From NCBI GenBank assembly GCA_039619475.1, contig CM077115.1, positions 448,063,292 through 448,127,291 on the forward strand: a DNA stretch of 64,000 bases, written 5' to 3'. The notes below the pieces were generated by a model. It ran no database searches and was not told the origin of the DNA. It was given only the letters and a program-made list of their open reading frames with translations. The stretch is from Icerya purchasi (taxonomy: Eukaryota; Arthropoda; Insecta; Hemiptera; Monophlebidae). A program made the translations under genes and the position numbers. Shown piece after piece: positions 34,236 through 46,159 of the stretch; within the stretch, counting starts at the first letter, position 1, and the number at the start of each line of letters is the position of its first letter.

Positions 34236-35920
34236 ATAATGATAACAACAATAACAATAATAATAATAAGTTTAATTTGATTTGATAGTGCGCATTACGT
34301 CACTAGAAATATGGACGTCTAAAATCCGAAACTTTGGCACTGTTCCAATTTTCACGAACAATACATTAATGTTTAAAGTTTTTGTTATTTCGTTGATTAT
34401 AAAACAACGAAAAGTACATAGAACAACGGAGTATCGAAATATTTAAAATATAATTTATCGACCTTCTTCCAGGCACAAGAGAAAGCCTATATTTCGATAA
34501 AAAAGGAGCGCACTCTATTTCACGAAACTGCTGATCATTATGGTATAGTTTCAAAAGTGAAAGTTAGGTAGCGTAACATGTAACGTTGTTTAAATAAAAA
34601 TGATATTACGCAGCAAATAATCGCCGTCTTAGAAAATACATAAAATGGTTAATTAAAATGATAACCCTCGTCGCTTTCCCCTATGTATCAAAAAAAAATC
34701 CAGTGCCCTAATGCTGAGTATTCTTACTTTTTATAAGTAATATTGAAAGATGAAATCTAGCTTACCATTTAGCGTCTTGAAAAGTTCCAAAATTTAGGAA
34801 GGGAACGAAAATTTATCTGAATAAAAAATCATTTTCAAACAGAGAGATTACACCCAATAAACACGTTCGTTAAAAATTTTTTTGAGAAAAAAAGAATATA
34901 GTTACGTAAAAATTTTGATGATTTTGGCAAATTGTATTTTGTAAGCTTATAAATAAACCGATTCAGTTGTATTTTTTTTTAAATTTATTTTAATAAATTT
35001 AAAATTATCTACATTCAAAAGAAATTACTCTCGGTTTCTTTAAATATAAATTTGTAATTACCAAAATCTGTTAAGGGATATTCGATATTTATCGGAAATG
35101 TTTAACTAATTCCTTTAATTAGAATTAAAATTGCGTTCACCTAATATGATTCTTCGAATATCTGGTTTGGGGGAAAATTGCAAAACTCGGGGTTAATTGA
35201 TTATTAAAGTAAGTGAATTTTCTATTTTTGCTGAGAATAGATTATCATACATTTTTCTTCAATTTGTAAGTGGGTTTAATTTATTAATTCAGGTTCTATT
35301 TTGTTGCATTTTTAAAGTAACTTAAACATTTTACACTGCGAAAAAGTTGAATTAAAATTTCGTATAAAAAAGAATTTTAGATTTTAATAAATTTGCTTTA
35401 CTTAAGAAAAAAATATGATTGATTAATTTACAACCGTTCTCCGTCATATAATATATATATATATATATATATGTATGTATTTGTATTATATTTCTGTTTA
35501 ATTAGAAAAAATATCTATATGATTTTATAAATAACGAATTTAATTAAAATTCATTACATTAATCGTTTTTGATCAGTTAATTTAATTTCTTTACTAAAAC
35601 GACGGTTTCTTTTCAACTTTTACTGAGTCCCCTTTTTTCAGAATCGATAGTACCTTTCGACTGAATACAAGTATAATTGAACGTTATTAAAATATCGTTT
35701 TTTTTTTTTTTTTGTTTGTTTGTTTTTTATATTCCAGTAATTAATCGGGGACTTACGAGTATTTTTGCATGGTTTTTAATCCAAAAAATTTTCACTCAAA
35801 CGGGTAACCGCTTTCAATATTTTGTCACAATTTAACAGCCTCGGTTGAAGCAGACATACTTAACTTATTTGCCAGACTGATGCCGTTATTACAGAACCAT
35901 CGAAAATTAAAACGCATATC
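34236..35920. other. AT-rich intron sequence
   Basis: No exon or transposon domain was recognised. It contains the (TA)n tract at 35446-35480 and T-rich runs. Confidence 0.45.
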
Positions 35921-36180
35921 GTCGCGATAGCCTAGTTGCTAAAGCTTTCGACTTCCATTAAACAAGTCGTGAGTTCGATCTCAGACGCGACGACAGAAAT
36001 TACAAAATAAAATAATTCAATTAATCGCTAATAGAATTATATGGCAGGCAATGGCGACATGCATACCACCATATCCGCGCTAATTGATATGTAGAGGCAG
36101 ACGTGAATAGGACTGCATTTTTATATAACGATGTGAAGCAATCACAACATCAGTTTTAAGTGTAATCGTTTGCTTATATA
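35921..36180 (+). repeat. tRNA-derived SINE, second type
   Basis: The head 35921-35991 folds like a tRNA. GTCGCG pairs with CGCGAC as the acceptor stem, TAGCCTAGTTGCTAAAGC is the A box/D arm, CGACTT / AAGTCG forms the anticodon stem, and TGAGTTCGATCTCA is the T arm with B box. The anticodon loop is too long for a working tRNA. It is followed by an A-rich link and GGCAGGCAATGGCGACATGC, typical of a SINE body. The 3' end is not sharply defined. Confidence 0.6.
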
Positions 36181-36276
36181 GTCACGTTGCATAATTGTCA
36201 TCAATACTGCCTATGTCTGTACAACTAGAATGTTCGAATAGGTAGTCATCTACGCTCAGAAACTGAGTATAGTACT

Positions 36277-36371
36277 TCTTCTTCTTTTTCGGTGCCATGA
36301 CCGTTCTCGATCTTGGGCTCATCTGATGGCAAGCTTGATTAATGCTTTGTAGGCACCCCTATCTTTTGCTG
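36277..36371 (-). mobile_element. Severely 5'-truncated retrotransposon with 13-bp target duplication
   Basis: TGAGTATAGTACT occurs at 36264-36276 and 36372-36384, flanking 95 bp. On the minus strand the insert ends GGCACCGAAAAAGAAGAAG, a (GAA)-type tail. A tailed, short, non-coding insert between target duplications is typical of a dead-on-arrival LINE copy. It lies ~107 bp downstream of the Ig exon's splice donor. Confidence 0.8.
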
Positions 36372-36490
36372 TGAGTATAGTACTACGATGATGAAATAAT
36401 TGCATACGATATTACTTTCTGGTTTTAAGCAGAATACATTGTGAAGTTCTTCGCAGGAAATAATTATTAAAATGAACAACTTTCACTTAC

Positions 36491-36796
36491 CGTGTAAACT
36501 TATAATGCCTTCGGCTTTGCCCAAAATATTCTCTGAAACACAACCGTAAATATTGAAATCCGACTTAGTCACTGATTTGATGGTTAATTTCATGCTAGTG
36601 TGATGACTGTTTTTAACGATTTCCACCTTGTATTTGAAATTACTGCCAATGATCTTTTCACTAGGCTTTTTCCGTGCAGTTTTGAGCAGCCAAAATGAAT
36701 TACCTGACGGATTTGCTTCTACGTGACATCGCAATATTGCTTCGCTTCCCATTCTAACATTTGCGTATTTCTTAGGAACAGTTATCATCGGCGGAA
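36491..36796 (-). CDS. Lachesin/DIP-like cell-adhesion gene, membrane-proximal Ig-domain exon
   Basis: Encodes one complete I-set immunoglobulin domain. Minus-strand reading: PPMITVPKKYANVRMGSEA, LRCHVEANPSGNSFWLL (first Cys, core Trp), KYKVEIVKNSHHTSMKLTIK, SDFNIYGCVSENILGKAEG (DxxxYxC with the second Cys), ISLH. The LGKAEGxIxL ending is characteristic of the third Ig domain of DIP and lachesin proteins. These are surface proteins, often GPI-anchored, that act in neuronal recognition and septate-junction adhesion. The acceptor is a long T-run then GGTAG ending at 36797; the donor is GTAAGTGAAA at 36490-36481. The exon is 306 bp, phase 1 at both ends, as is usual for Ig exons. It continues at 20065 and 16244. 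Ig1 and Ig2 exons were not found upstream to 64000, so that intron exceeds 27 kb or those exons are split small. Paralogue identity within the lachesin/DIP group cannot be settled. Confidence 0.9.
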
Positions 36797-37200
36797 CTAC
36801 CAAAAAAAAAAAAAAAAAAATTAAATAGAAAAAAACAGTACACTATTATTCTAATTGTCTTTTAGAAATGATTTGCCGACTAGTTAAATCGTTGGCAAGG
36901 AAAGTGAATTGGCAGAGATATCCAAATCAGTGTTGGCGGTAATTTAAAATGTTAAATAGCATATTTTAATAAGTCCTATCTGCTGCTAAAATCATAAAGA
37001 GGAAAAAGAAAAAGATAAAAAAAAACGTGCACTCAACATTAGTTATAAATATAATATTAACTATTTTCGACGGACATTCTGCATAAAACTATTGTTGGTG
37101 AGATAAAATGTATTAATAAAATGAACTTCAAACTAATATAATCGTATGATAAGTTATGCAGTAGGAATAAAATAGTAAAGACAAAAAAACGACTTCAAGA
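36797..37200. other. Intron upstream of the Ig exon
   Basis: Begins (minus strand) with the 18-nt pyrimidine tract of the acceptor. Nothing else was recognised. Confidence 0.5.
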
Positions 37201-37204
37201 TTTA

Positions 37205-37330
37205 CCCTCAAAAAGTTTAATAAAAACGCGCTAAAAAGTAAAAATTCGATAGGAAATAATATATTTCGGAATAACTTACCTTAAGGGGTGATATTATGAT
37301 TATTCTTAAACAATGTTGGTTTTCTTATTA
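37205..37330. repeat. Decayed single arm of the palindromic MITE family
   Basis: CGCTAAAAAGTAAAAATTCG, then GGAATAACTTACCTTAAGGG and GGTGATATTATGATTATTCT, aligns with the left arm of the element at 11311-11616. No matching right arm was seen nearby. Confidence 0.6.
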
Positions 37331-37479
37331 GAGTGTACAACAATAAGTACGATTAAAATCCATATTAAATTATTATAACAGAGTAATCACTCGTTTTCAA
37401 CTAGGTCTTTCAACAGGGACGCTCGAAATTCAGAGCAGCCACATTGTTAAAGCAACATCTGTGTCAAGAATTCACTGGG

Positions 37480-38450
37480 AATTGTTCAGTAGTGTACGGA
37501 AAATCACCGTGGAAGGTTATATAGTGTTGCGCAGATCGTCAAATTTTATTTTCAAAATCAGTGCTTCGTTCGAAAAAAATTCCACACATTACGTGACTTT
37601 TATCCTCGCGACTATTTGACGTTTGGTGGTGGCTAAATTCAAGTCAACCGGTTCGATGAATAATCAGCCAACACCTATGCATCGCCGAAACGCAAGGTCT
37701 GTGGAAAACATCGCTGCTGTGTGTGAGAGTGTACGAGAAAACCCCCGAGGGGCGGTTAATTTCTCGTCATTTATAAAACCCGACCTTTCTACGACTTCAG
37801 CTTGGCGAATTTTGGGTCGGAACTCTGCAGCCGTATAAAATCTAACCGTCCCAGAAACTTAAACGACCATAAGCATCGCCGTGTGTTCGCTGATTGGGCT
37901 CTGAAGCAATTAGAAATTAACCTGAATTTCGCCGAAAAAAATTAATTTTTCGAGACCCATTTTTGGATGAGTAAATGTGTGATTAAGCAAAATCGTCGAA
38001 TTTCGGACAACACAAATCCGTACCGGATACAACAGATGCATCCTGAGAAAGTCGCTGTTTGGTGTGAATTTTGATCTGGCAGAATAATCAGTACTTCTTG
38101 CAAAACGAAACTGGCATTATCACAACCGTCAACAATGAACAGATCGATAATAAGTCATTTCTCTTCTGGCTTAAACCGAATGATACGGATACCGATGGCA
38201 TGTGGTTCCAACAGACAGGTGCCAATACAGCACATGCCACGATGGTCATTCTGTATGAGCGATTTAACGCCTTTAGATGGGACTATCTTAAATCGCAGGT
38301 CTATAAACCGCAAACGATACCCTTAAAGTTAACATAACAAACGCCATCCAGCATATCAGCCACATTTGAATTGAACCTCCCAAATACGCGCTACCAAGCA
38401 AAGCCGCGGCGGACATTCGGGCGACATTATATTTCATTATACCTAATGTT
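37480..38450 (+). pseudogene. Tc1/mariner-type transposase relic (Tc3-like, HTH N-terminus)
   Basis: Plus strand. The N-terminal HTH region reads AQIVKFYFQNQ and, after a frame change, NARSVENIAAVCESVRENP, then TTSAWRILGRN. Next come NLNDHKHRRVFADWALKQLE and INLNFAEK, the block before the first Asp (FETHFWMSKCVIKQNRR; SDEAHF expected, so weakened), and NPYRIQQMHPEKVAVWCEF. The second catalytic position is changed: MWFQQTGANTAHA has Thr where the family has Asp (FQQDGAT). The third block SDLTPLD is present in another frame. The tail reads YLKSQVYKPQTIPLKLT. Stops and frameshifts show it is dead. It belongs to the widespread insect Tc1/mariner lineage with ARSVENI-type N-termini. Confidence 0.85.
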
Positions 38451-39000
38451 ATAAAATATTCATTCAATAAAAAAAATCAGCTGAGTGAGGATATTCCATG
38501 GGTAACTTGTTTTAAAAATAATAATATTATTTAATCTATTTCCTTGTTTGTTTTTTTTTTTTTATATATGTTGATAAATAAACGCACTAGTTTTAGGAAA
38601 TATAATTAAATTTTAAATAAATTGCGACATGTTTCGGTAAACAGAGTGTGCCATAATTATGCAATACAATGTTGTTGTTTTTTTTTTTTACACTTATATT
38701 TTAGTCCAATCTTATTACAGTAAATAAATTAGCGCTACTTTTAAAATGGTGTTACAACTTAATCTAACTAAATTGTAACATGAACAGAGTAGAAACTATG
38801 TACAATTACATAACTGCTAATATATAGATATATAAATATAATCATTGCTTTGTATAAATACTCACAGTTGCTTAAGTAAAAAAAAAAAAAATCATTTCTT
38901 TTAAAAAATCGATCGTCTTTACTGAAACACATAAGTACCGAAAACAGTATGAATAATTTAATTATTATTACAATTTGAATTTGGTTTTGACTAAGTGTTG
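38451..39000. other. AT-rich spacer with a Penelope-like motif
   Basis: GCGACATGTTTCGGTAAACA followed by GCCATAATTATGC at 38627-38660 resembles the motifs at 5329 and 16438. No gene was seen. Confidence 0.35.
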
Positions 39001-39004
39001 TTTA

Positions 39005-39110
39005 CGAAAATTACGATAATATCACCTTAAGTTATGTCACTTCAAAATGAATGATTTTTTGGCAAATAATTATTTCTTACTTTTTAGCCCATTTTTATTA
39101 AATTTTTAGA
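39005..39110. repeat. Decayed single arm of the palindromic MITE family
   Basis: ACGATAATATCACCTTAAGT, TATGTCACTTC and AATAATTATTTCTTACTTTT plus TAGCCCATTTTTATT match the right arm of the element at 11311-11616. Confidence 0.65.
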
Positions 39111-39859
39111 GCAAATGTTTAAGGTTTTTTGAACTTTTTTTTATTTTTCAATTTTTAGTGTAAACATTTTTGGGTAGTAATATCGGTAACTAAGCTAAAA
39201 CAATTTTCAGTACTGTATTAAGAATATTCAAATTCCGTCAGTTGTAAATCGTGCCTGAGCGGTTCCAAATTCATTCATTTTATTCGAATTTATATTTGCA
39301 CGGGAAACAACTCCAGACCATTCCATTGCTCCTCCAATTTTAAAATGTTACGTACTCATATCTTCTCTGTATTCTAATGAAAATGTTTTGGTTAATTTTT
39401 GCCTGGTGTGTGTTATTAAGCAATAAAAGTACCTCTCTTAGGAAAATTCGTTATTTTAACGACTCTTAGTAATTAATCACCGATACTCATCGGTACACTG
39501 ACTAATAAGACTACTAATCAACAAAGGATGTTTATCATTGAAGTTAGCCCAGACGGGCAAAGGTGATGCGTAATAATGTTGAGACACGTACTGTTATTTC
39601 CATCAGTTATTAATTTGCACTATGGCGCTTTCAATTTCCTTTATTCAAATCTATATGTCTCATCCGTGGGAATTAACATGGATTTATTATTTCTTTTATG
39701 GGTTTGTTAGCGAGGAAAGAAGCCCAAGGAATAGAAAGAAGAAAAAAATATAAAGTTCTTATTTTTAAACTTTTGAAAGATACAGAGACTAAAAATAATT
39801 CGAGGGCAGGGACAACGCAAGCAGAAGGAAACGTGAGAATATAAGAAGCAACAACAACA
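39111..39859. other. Spacer, nothing recognised
   Basis: No domain or repeat boundary was seen. Confidence 0.4.
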
Positions 39860-40890
39860 GCAGCAGGGGCAATACCTAGTTATAATAGAAAAGAGTAGAA
39901 CGACGATTGTCCATTAGGAAAGGCCGGACATTCAAATAAAACATAATATCAGGGTCACAAGAAAAGTAATTAGAAGAGAGATGGAAAGGACAAAATGTAA
40001 TAGAAGGAGATGAAAACTGAGAAAATGATGCAGGAAGGAAACTATAATTAAAGGCAGCAAATAGCTGAGATTGTGGAACGTTCAAGAAGAAAGAGTAAGT
40101 ATCTAGAAAGTCCCATGAACGGTGAGGAAGAGATGTTAGAAGAAAATGAAGAAGAATAGAAGTTGAGAGATAGTCTGGAATGACTGTCATTTAAAGAAAA
40201 ATATTATGAGCTGAAAATGTGCCCAAAAATCTGCCAGACTGGAAACGGAAAAACGGCCATTATCTACTAATTTATTACGCTTAGTACCTGAATGAAATGC
40301 CAGGAATCTATAGATCGATTGTGAAGAAGGAAAGGTCATGAATGAGCATATGAGAAGTATTACATAATTCGAACAGGGAGTAGGAAGTTCAGCCTGTAAA
40401 GCACTTTTAGAATATGAGCACTTTATGGGCAACTAATTAATGAAGGAGCAAAGAGGACAGCGTACAGAATAGCAATAGATTCCGCACAGAAAATTGAGCA
40501 AGGAGGGGGGAGGAGTTTAAAAGACTCAAAAATTAATGGAAGGCAAGACAGAAAAATGGGCAGAATCAACTCCATTTGCCTTTTAGAGCCATAGATAGTT
40601 GTGTGTGTGTGTGTGTAGGAAAGAGAGAACCTAAAGCATTGGAAAAACTCAATTCTGGCGGAATGTTGAGGGGCAGATTTAAAACAAAACGGTAAGTTTA
40701 ATAGGATGAAGATAATTAGAAAAACTGAAAGAGAAATAACGAAGTTTATCGTGAACATAAACAAATAGCGAAAATTGAAGAAGACGAACAGAAATAAGGG
40801 ATAAAATCGAAGTTCCATTAGCGACAAATCGTTATTTATGAGAAAGATAAAAGAGTAGGAAAAACAAGCGAAAATGAATAAATAGGCAGA
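39860..40890 (-). pseudogene. RNase H and C-terminal tail of an I/LOA-type LINE
   Basis: The minus strand, in shifting frames, carries an RNase H domain of the sort attached to I- and LOA-type retrotransposon reverse transcriptases. THTHTTIYGSKRQ corresponds to the YTDGSK block with the TD lost. SIFCAESIAILYAVL contains the catalytic Glu. YSKSALQAE corresponds to the SDSxSALQ block. LAFHSGTKRNKLVDN corresponds to the P(S)HxGIxGNExAD block. Downstream (39990-39900) FSCDPDIMFYLN is the Cys/His tail (CxxDxxHxxxxC type, damaged). The strand is strongly purine-rich on the plus side. RT and endonuclease are not recognisable here. Confidence 0.68.
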
Positions 40891-41647
40891 CGCTTAATCA
40901 AAAAGCGATAACCTAAATAAAATCTACGAATAGGTGGGATTTAGCCAGGATAGGCGGTACTGAGGTAGATCTCAGGGCAACAAGGCACGAAGACACGTAT
41001 TTTGAATGCAATCTAATTTTGAAAGAAGAGACCTGGAAGAATTGATAATGTTTCAATACTTCGTCTGAATTAAAAGTTAGTTTCTAACTTAAGTTTTTAC
41101 GGGGTAAACTGGTAGTATTTTAAATGCCAAAGGCGTTTGTTATATTAGTAAAAACTTTTCTAAAAATATCACACATTTTTTCACACTTTTTGATGTCAAT
41201 AAATAAGGAATCATCTGATAATCGGTCTACATGAACGGAAGTTACGTGCGAACAAACAAATAAAATATAAACTTTATTTACATTAAACAAAAGAAAAAAA
41301 TAAAACATACGCAACGAACACGTAACTTTCCCTTTTTTGAAGTCGGTAAAAGTGAATCAAAAAAAACCATCTACAAACAGAAAATATTTTTGTAAACTAT
41401 AGGAATAATCACGTATTTTTTTTTATTCTTTAAATCAATTGCTGATTTAAATAAATTAGAATATAATTTGTACCGGAAAAAGAGTTCTTAATAGGAAATA
41501 AACTTTTGAAGAAGAGAATTTCCAATAGGAGTTTCACTTAGAATTAATCGAGAATATATGCTTCGCACTTGTTTTGCTTTAGACGTCGTTCTTGTTTACA
41601 TTTCGTATACATCATAAAATGGAACCGCTCAAAGTCGCATTTATCAG
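40891..41647. other. Spacer
   Basis: No feature apart from TTTTTTGAAGTCGGTAAAAG at 41333, an end fragment of the dispersed repeat at 11617-11970. Confidence 0.35.
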
Positions 41648-41910
41648 GTAGCCTAGTGGTTAAGGTGCTTGGCTACTAAATCAGAGGTGTCATAGGTTAT
41701 CGAGACCTCGTTCCGGATAATCCGAAAAAGAATATCGGTTATTCCAGAGAATTATCTGGTGGAAAGTAAAGGCGGATAATCCAAAAGTAGAAAGGAGCTG
41801 GCCTCAGTATTCTCATTAGATCGATTAGGTCCTTAACTACATTATAAAAAGCTTAATTCCACAATCCCCGACGCCCTTCTAACGGTATGAAACTCGCTTT
41901 ATTTTACTAT
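41648..41910 (+). mobile_element. Copy of the ACTTT-tailed tRNA-derived SINE
   Basis: Begins GTAGCCTAGTGGTTAAGGTG with the A box. The B-box region is mutated (GTCATAGGTTATCGAGACC). It ends CACAATCCCCGACGCCC ... GTATGAAACTCGCTTTATTT. Flanks CATTTATCAG (41637-41647) and CATTTCATCAG (41911-41921) look like an aged target duplication. Confidence 0.88.
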
Positions 41911-41924
41911 CATTTCATCAGTGT

Positions 41925-44190
41925 GCGAATTATACAATAATTGTAGACGGTTCTCAATCGCTACAATTTTCGTCCGGCCATGCAGACTAAATGAGAATGA
42001 TCAAAGTTGGATAACGTGGAATGACATTTTCCGCAGTATCGGCGAAAGAAGGATCATCATCAACTCTGGCAGTAGATAAAAATATGATTTTGATAAATTT
42101 CTAAGCAGCGAAAATGTACGCAAAGAATAGAGAGCTGCAACAATAGATTAAAGCGGAAACAAAAAAAGGGTCGAACGTTGGCGGCGGTGCGCTGACCTCG
42201 GAGGAGACTACTGTAAAGCTGTTTAGAGTAAGTTTCCCGCTCTCTCTACAAATACATTTGTCACACCTCGTATATACCTGGAAACGATTCGGATCCGGAT
42301 CGAGACAAGTCTCGGTGTCCGCTGATTTAGTACCCAAGCACCTTTTTGCGGAAGACTATTATTTTGCAACCTTCGCGATTTAGGCTGGTAAAACGTCAGA
42401 AGATGCCGTCCGGTGAGAGCACGCTTAAAGTGGAGTGAAACGTCCTTTTCTGGGAAGTTTTTTTGAAATTTCACCCCAAATGCCGAAAAGCTGCGGACCC
42501 AAAGAAATTACATCGAACGGTAGTTCCAAATTGTGAAGTGTTTATTGCGCCATAAAATCAATTACCCGAATTATTACATACATCGAGAGAAGAGAAATAC
42601 CGGTATTAGAAAAGGTATGATTCAAGGGGTAAGTTGAGCTACCCGCTGCTACGTATATATAACAACACTGAGCAATGGGGACTAATACGGAAAAAATAAA
42701 ATAAAAAGAGAAGTGGTGTCTAGAGGGGGACACGCCTGGGTAGGAACGAAGTTCCTTTCACTTTTTGGTCAATATACAAGTATAAAATCAAAGTATACGA
42801 TACAAAAAAAGAACACACAATATACAAATCCCCCGTCTAAATTAAAACAAAAACAATAAATAAATCATCGGACTCGTTGAAGTGTGCTAACGTCGCACAA
42901 AAAAACCGCGCCAATTATCAAATTCAATAAAATTGACATAGAATTGAGCTTATGTAAAGCTGACCGCGCACAATGATTGCTGTTCGAATCTTGATACTCG
43001 CACACACACACACATATAATAGAAAAGGACAGAGTGAAGGTCATCTGGAGGACGACGCATAACGCTTTTTCAGGATTTCTGCCAGTTTACTCCTACCGCC
43101 AAGCCGCGTAAAAGAACTTGGTTCCAAAAAAGCATCGAGTCAGTTCGTGCTGTCTGAGAATTTACCGATGACCGGTGTATGGTCAACACTAAAGAGACCC
43201 TTCTTTTAATTGCAGTTCGCTCTCAAAGTTGGCTCTTGCTACCAAACGTCAGTCGAACAGTTGGAAGAAAAATCCGGATGTATGCGCGCCCATTAGCCGG
43301 CAAGGTTAAATCGATAAGCCGCGATAAAAACATGCAAGTCCGTGCACTATGAATATCTCCGATTAAAGTAGTTTTTTTGAAGAGAAGCCGATTGGGCTGC
43401 TACGACGGATACTGCATTTATAGTTACTTACAACTGCTCCCGGCGACATCATCCGATACTAAATTCCAGCAGTACTCGGCACTTTTTTAAGGTTTCTTCA
43501 GAACGGTGTCGGACTGTTCTTTCGTATTGCTCAAATGCCGCGTGCATGACTCGGTTGACCTATAAGAACTGATATGCTGCACTTGTAATGTCGTATTCTG
43601 TTATATTATATTCGCTCGTGAACCAGCCTAATTATAATCCTTGTTTTAATCTTCAAGCATTTCTTATAATTTCTACAATACGTGTTTTTGGTAATATAAC
43701 GTTAGCGGTGCAATTTAAAAAAAAAAAAAAGGAAATAAAATATTTCCCTTTGTGACAAACTATCTAGTAGAAAATTATTATTATCTTTAATATATATATA
43801 TATATATATATATACTTTTCCTTAATTAAGAAAAAAAAAAAAAAAGAACATTCTGATAACATTTTTTCCTATTACAATTAAGGCTTGGTTATTTGGCGTT
43901 TCTACGAATTTCGAAGGAGATGATGGTCAATTAAGATGGCTCACGAAGCCCCATCTTTTTTCGTTCCTAAAGTGAGAGGTACTCAAAACCGTATCATGAC
44001 AGATCGCATTATAATAAAATTGTTTCACCACTTTGTATTCGATTAATCCGCGGAGGGTTGTTCAGACCAAGTCCGCAGTAGCGCTGAAGAAGGAAATATA
44101 TGCGGACATTGACCGTGTCGTCGTCTATACCCTTTACACTGCGGCATTTTGAAAAGTTTCCAAGCCGAATTATTAATATTTAAACACAGG
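41925..44190. other. Mixed-composition spacer without recognised genes
   Basis: Stretches near 42000-42480 and 43030-43570 are GC-richer than average, but frames are short and unrecognisable on both strands. There are simple runs at 43005 (CA), 43789-43814 (TA) and A-runs at 43718 and 43831. This could be unique intergenic or intronic DNA or very old transposons. Confidence 0.3.
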
Positions 44191-44195
44191 TTCGT

Positions 44196-44262
44196 CTATG
44201 TTTCGTCCATGTTCGTCCATGTTCGTCCATGTTCGCCCGTGTTTCGCTTGTGTTTCGCTTTC
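44196..44262. repeat. Short minisatellite with GTTCGTCCAT units
   Basis: About six degenerate 10-12-bp copies of ATGTTCGTCC or TGTTTCGCTT. Confidence 0.8.
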
Positions 44263-45570
44263 TTATTATTTCATTAAATTTAACGTCCACCCTTCTGGCG
44301 CAATGTCCTTTAATTTATTTTATTTTCCGTACTACCATTGTTCCATTATTAATGTTTCACGACCCAGGTTCACTTTTACCGTGAAAACCGTTTGGCGAAA
44401 CGGTTTTTTTTTGTTTTTTGGTAAATAAAAAAGGAACTTTTTCCTGGTGATGTTTATACTTCCGTTCTCCTCGTATTAATTTCTCTTTCGATTTCTTTTT
44501 CTTTCGTTTAAAGTCCAGTTTTCTGAACGTTTATGCAACTTTTACAGACCAGAGCAATAATTTTGCTAAAAAGCCGAACAAACACAAAGAGTCCAACAGA
44601 GTGATTTGAGGACAATTAAGATGACGAAAATTAAAAACTTCTGAAGTTGGACAACTAGAAAATTAAGATAACGTTTAAGCAATATCCCCCCGCCTATCTC
44701 TTCGTATTTGGCAATTACAAAAGTGAAACGATAGGTGAAACTTGAGTTTTTAGAGTCCCCCCCCCATTAAAAAAGAATATCGTCTGCAGCTGTCTCAAAG
44801 TTGCAACAAATGAACGGCTTTCTATTGCAGAAATAATCTCTAAGCTGCTCTAATCAGAAGTATGTACTATTAAGTTTCTAATAATGAAGAGCATATTGAA
44901 AGCTATTTTTTTTTTTTTTTTTGGAACCACCCGTTTTTGATTACTTCCTTCTGGTATGGTCGATGATATTATATTTCGCGGGTATTCAAGTCCCTCCGGA
45001 TAGTGGGGGGTTCATTAAAATAAATTATTTTACAAAACATTTATTCGGGCTATATCATCAGCTAAGGGACACACAGAGTACACACTCAATTAGTACAGTG
45101 CGTTTTTAGTTTTAAGTACACTCGTAAGTTTTATAAAATAATTTATTTTAATTTCGAGTTATTAGAATATAAATTTTTTACTTAATTTTTGTTAAAGAAT
45201 TTATTTATTTTACATTTACAATGAATGATTAGGTTTTCTAAAAATGACTTTATTATGAAAAATTGAAGGTCGTTTTTCAATCAAGTATCGAAGTAAGGGA
45301 AAAAAAGTAAATATAGTATAAGACTGATGCATGTTATTTCATATAAATCTAAAATTTATAATAATAATAAAACTTTACGCACTTTCCTCCATTTCTTCGA
45401 ATTTTTGCGTATCATAAGAACCGTTGATATAGCGAATGTGTCGTAAAATACGAGTGAGTATGTTGCGGGTGTTACAGGCGAAAGAAAAATAAAATCAATC
45501 CGCGATCGGCAGATAATCGAGAACTTAGCCACAAACAATATAAACAAAATTAAGTTGTTTTTTTTTTTTT
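44263..45570. other. Spacer, nothing recognised
   Basis: Contains C- and T-runs (44758-44765, 44907-44922, 45554-45573). No domain or repeat end was identified. Confidence 0.4.
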
Positions 45571-45689
45571 TTTTTGGTGGGTAGCTTGTTAGTTATAACA
45601 ATTAATTCAGGGCGAGAAGAATTTAAATATTTTAATGTGCAGATTCAAACCAGATTCTACACTCGAGGGAAACACTCGTCTCAAATAAA

Positions 45690-45850
45690 AATAAAAAAAA
45701 TAAAAAAAATAAAAATACTGGTAATGAATGTAGGAGGCTTAAGATTAAACAGGATAAAGACTAAATTGATTAATGGTACCCGTTTAAATATTATTGTCAG
45801 AACGAAAAAGATATTCTTTAAAGACAGTAAACAGGTAACTACCGTGACGT
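45690..45850 (+). pseudogene. Possible start of a LINE endonuclease
   Basis: IKILVMNVGGLRLNRIKTKL followed by RLNIIVRTKKIF resembles the opening of LINE endonucleases (I-L-x-x-N-V-R-G-L-R-S-K then N-I-I-V-L-T-E). Only ~40 residues fit and nothing follows, so this is weak. Confidence 0.3.
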
Positions 45851-46159
45851 AGTTAATTAGGCGTGTTTCGTTAGGGTGTGACTAAAAACCGTGGCGGTTT
45901 CGTCACAGAACTGAAATTATGAACTAATCAGTTTGTATATTTGTGAACTAAATTGAAAATTGATTCAATAGAATTTAAAGAACTAAATAAATAAATTTCG
46001 TTTTTACAGTCGTCTTGAGTGTGTTTTGTTTATAGTTAAGTTTGTAATATAATTTATCGGCAAATGTGGACTAAATTGCCGCGCACGGGGTGGGGGTGGA
46101 GGGTAACCCCGCGTGAGAACTGAAATAGTTATTGTAAATACACAAAAACCTGAAAAAAA

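Noticed and set aside
35921..35991. Functional tRNA gene
   Set aside because: The stems pair but the anticodon loop is longer than 7 nt and a SINE body follows.
40423..40827. Membrane protein on the minus strand (hydrophobic open frame)
   Set aside because: Hydrophobicity comes from the purine-rich opposite strand; parts fit a decayed LINE RNase H.
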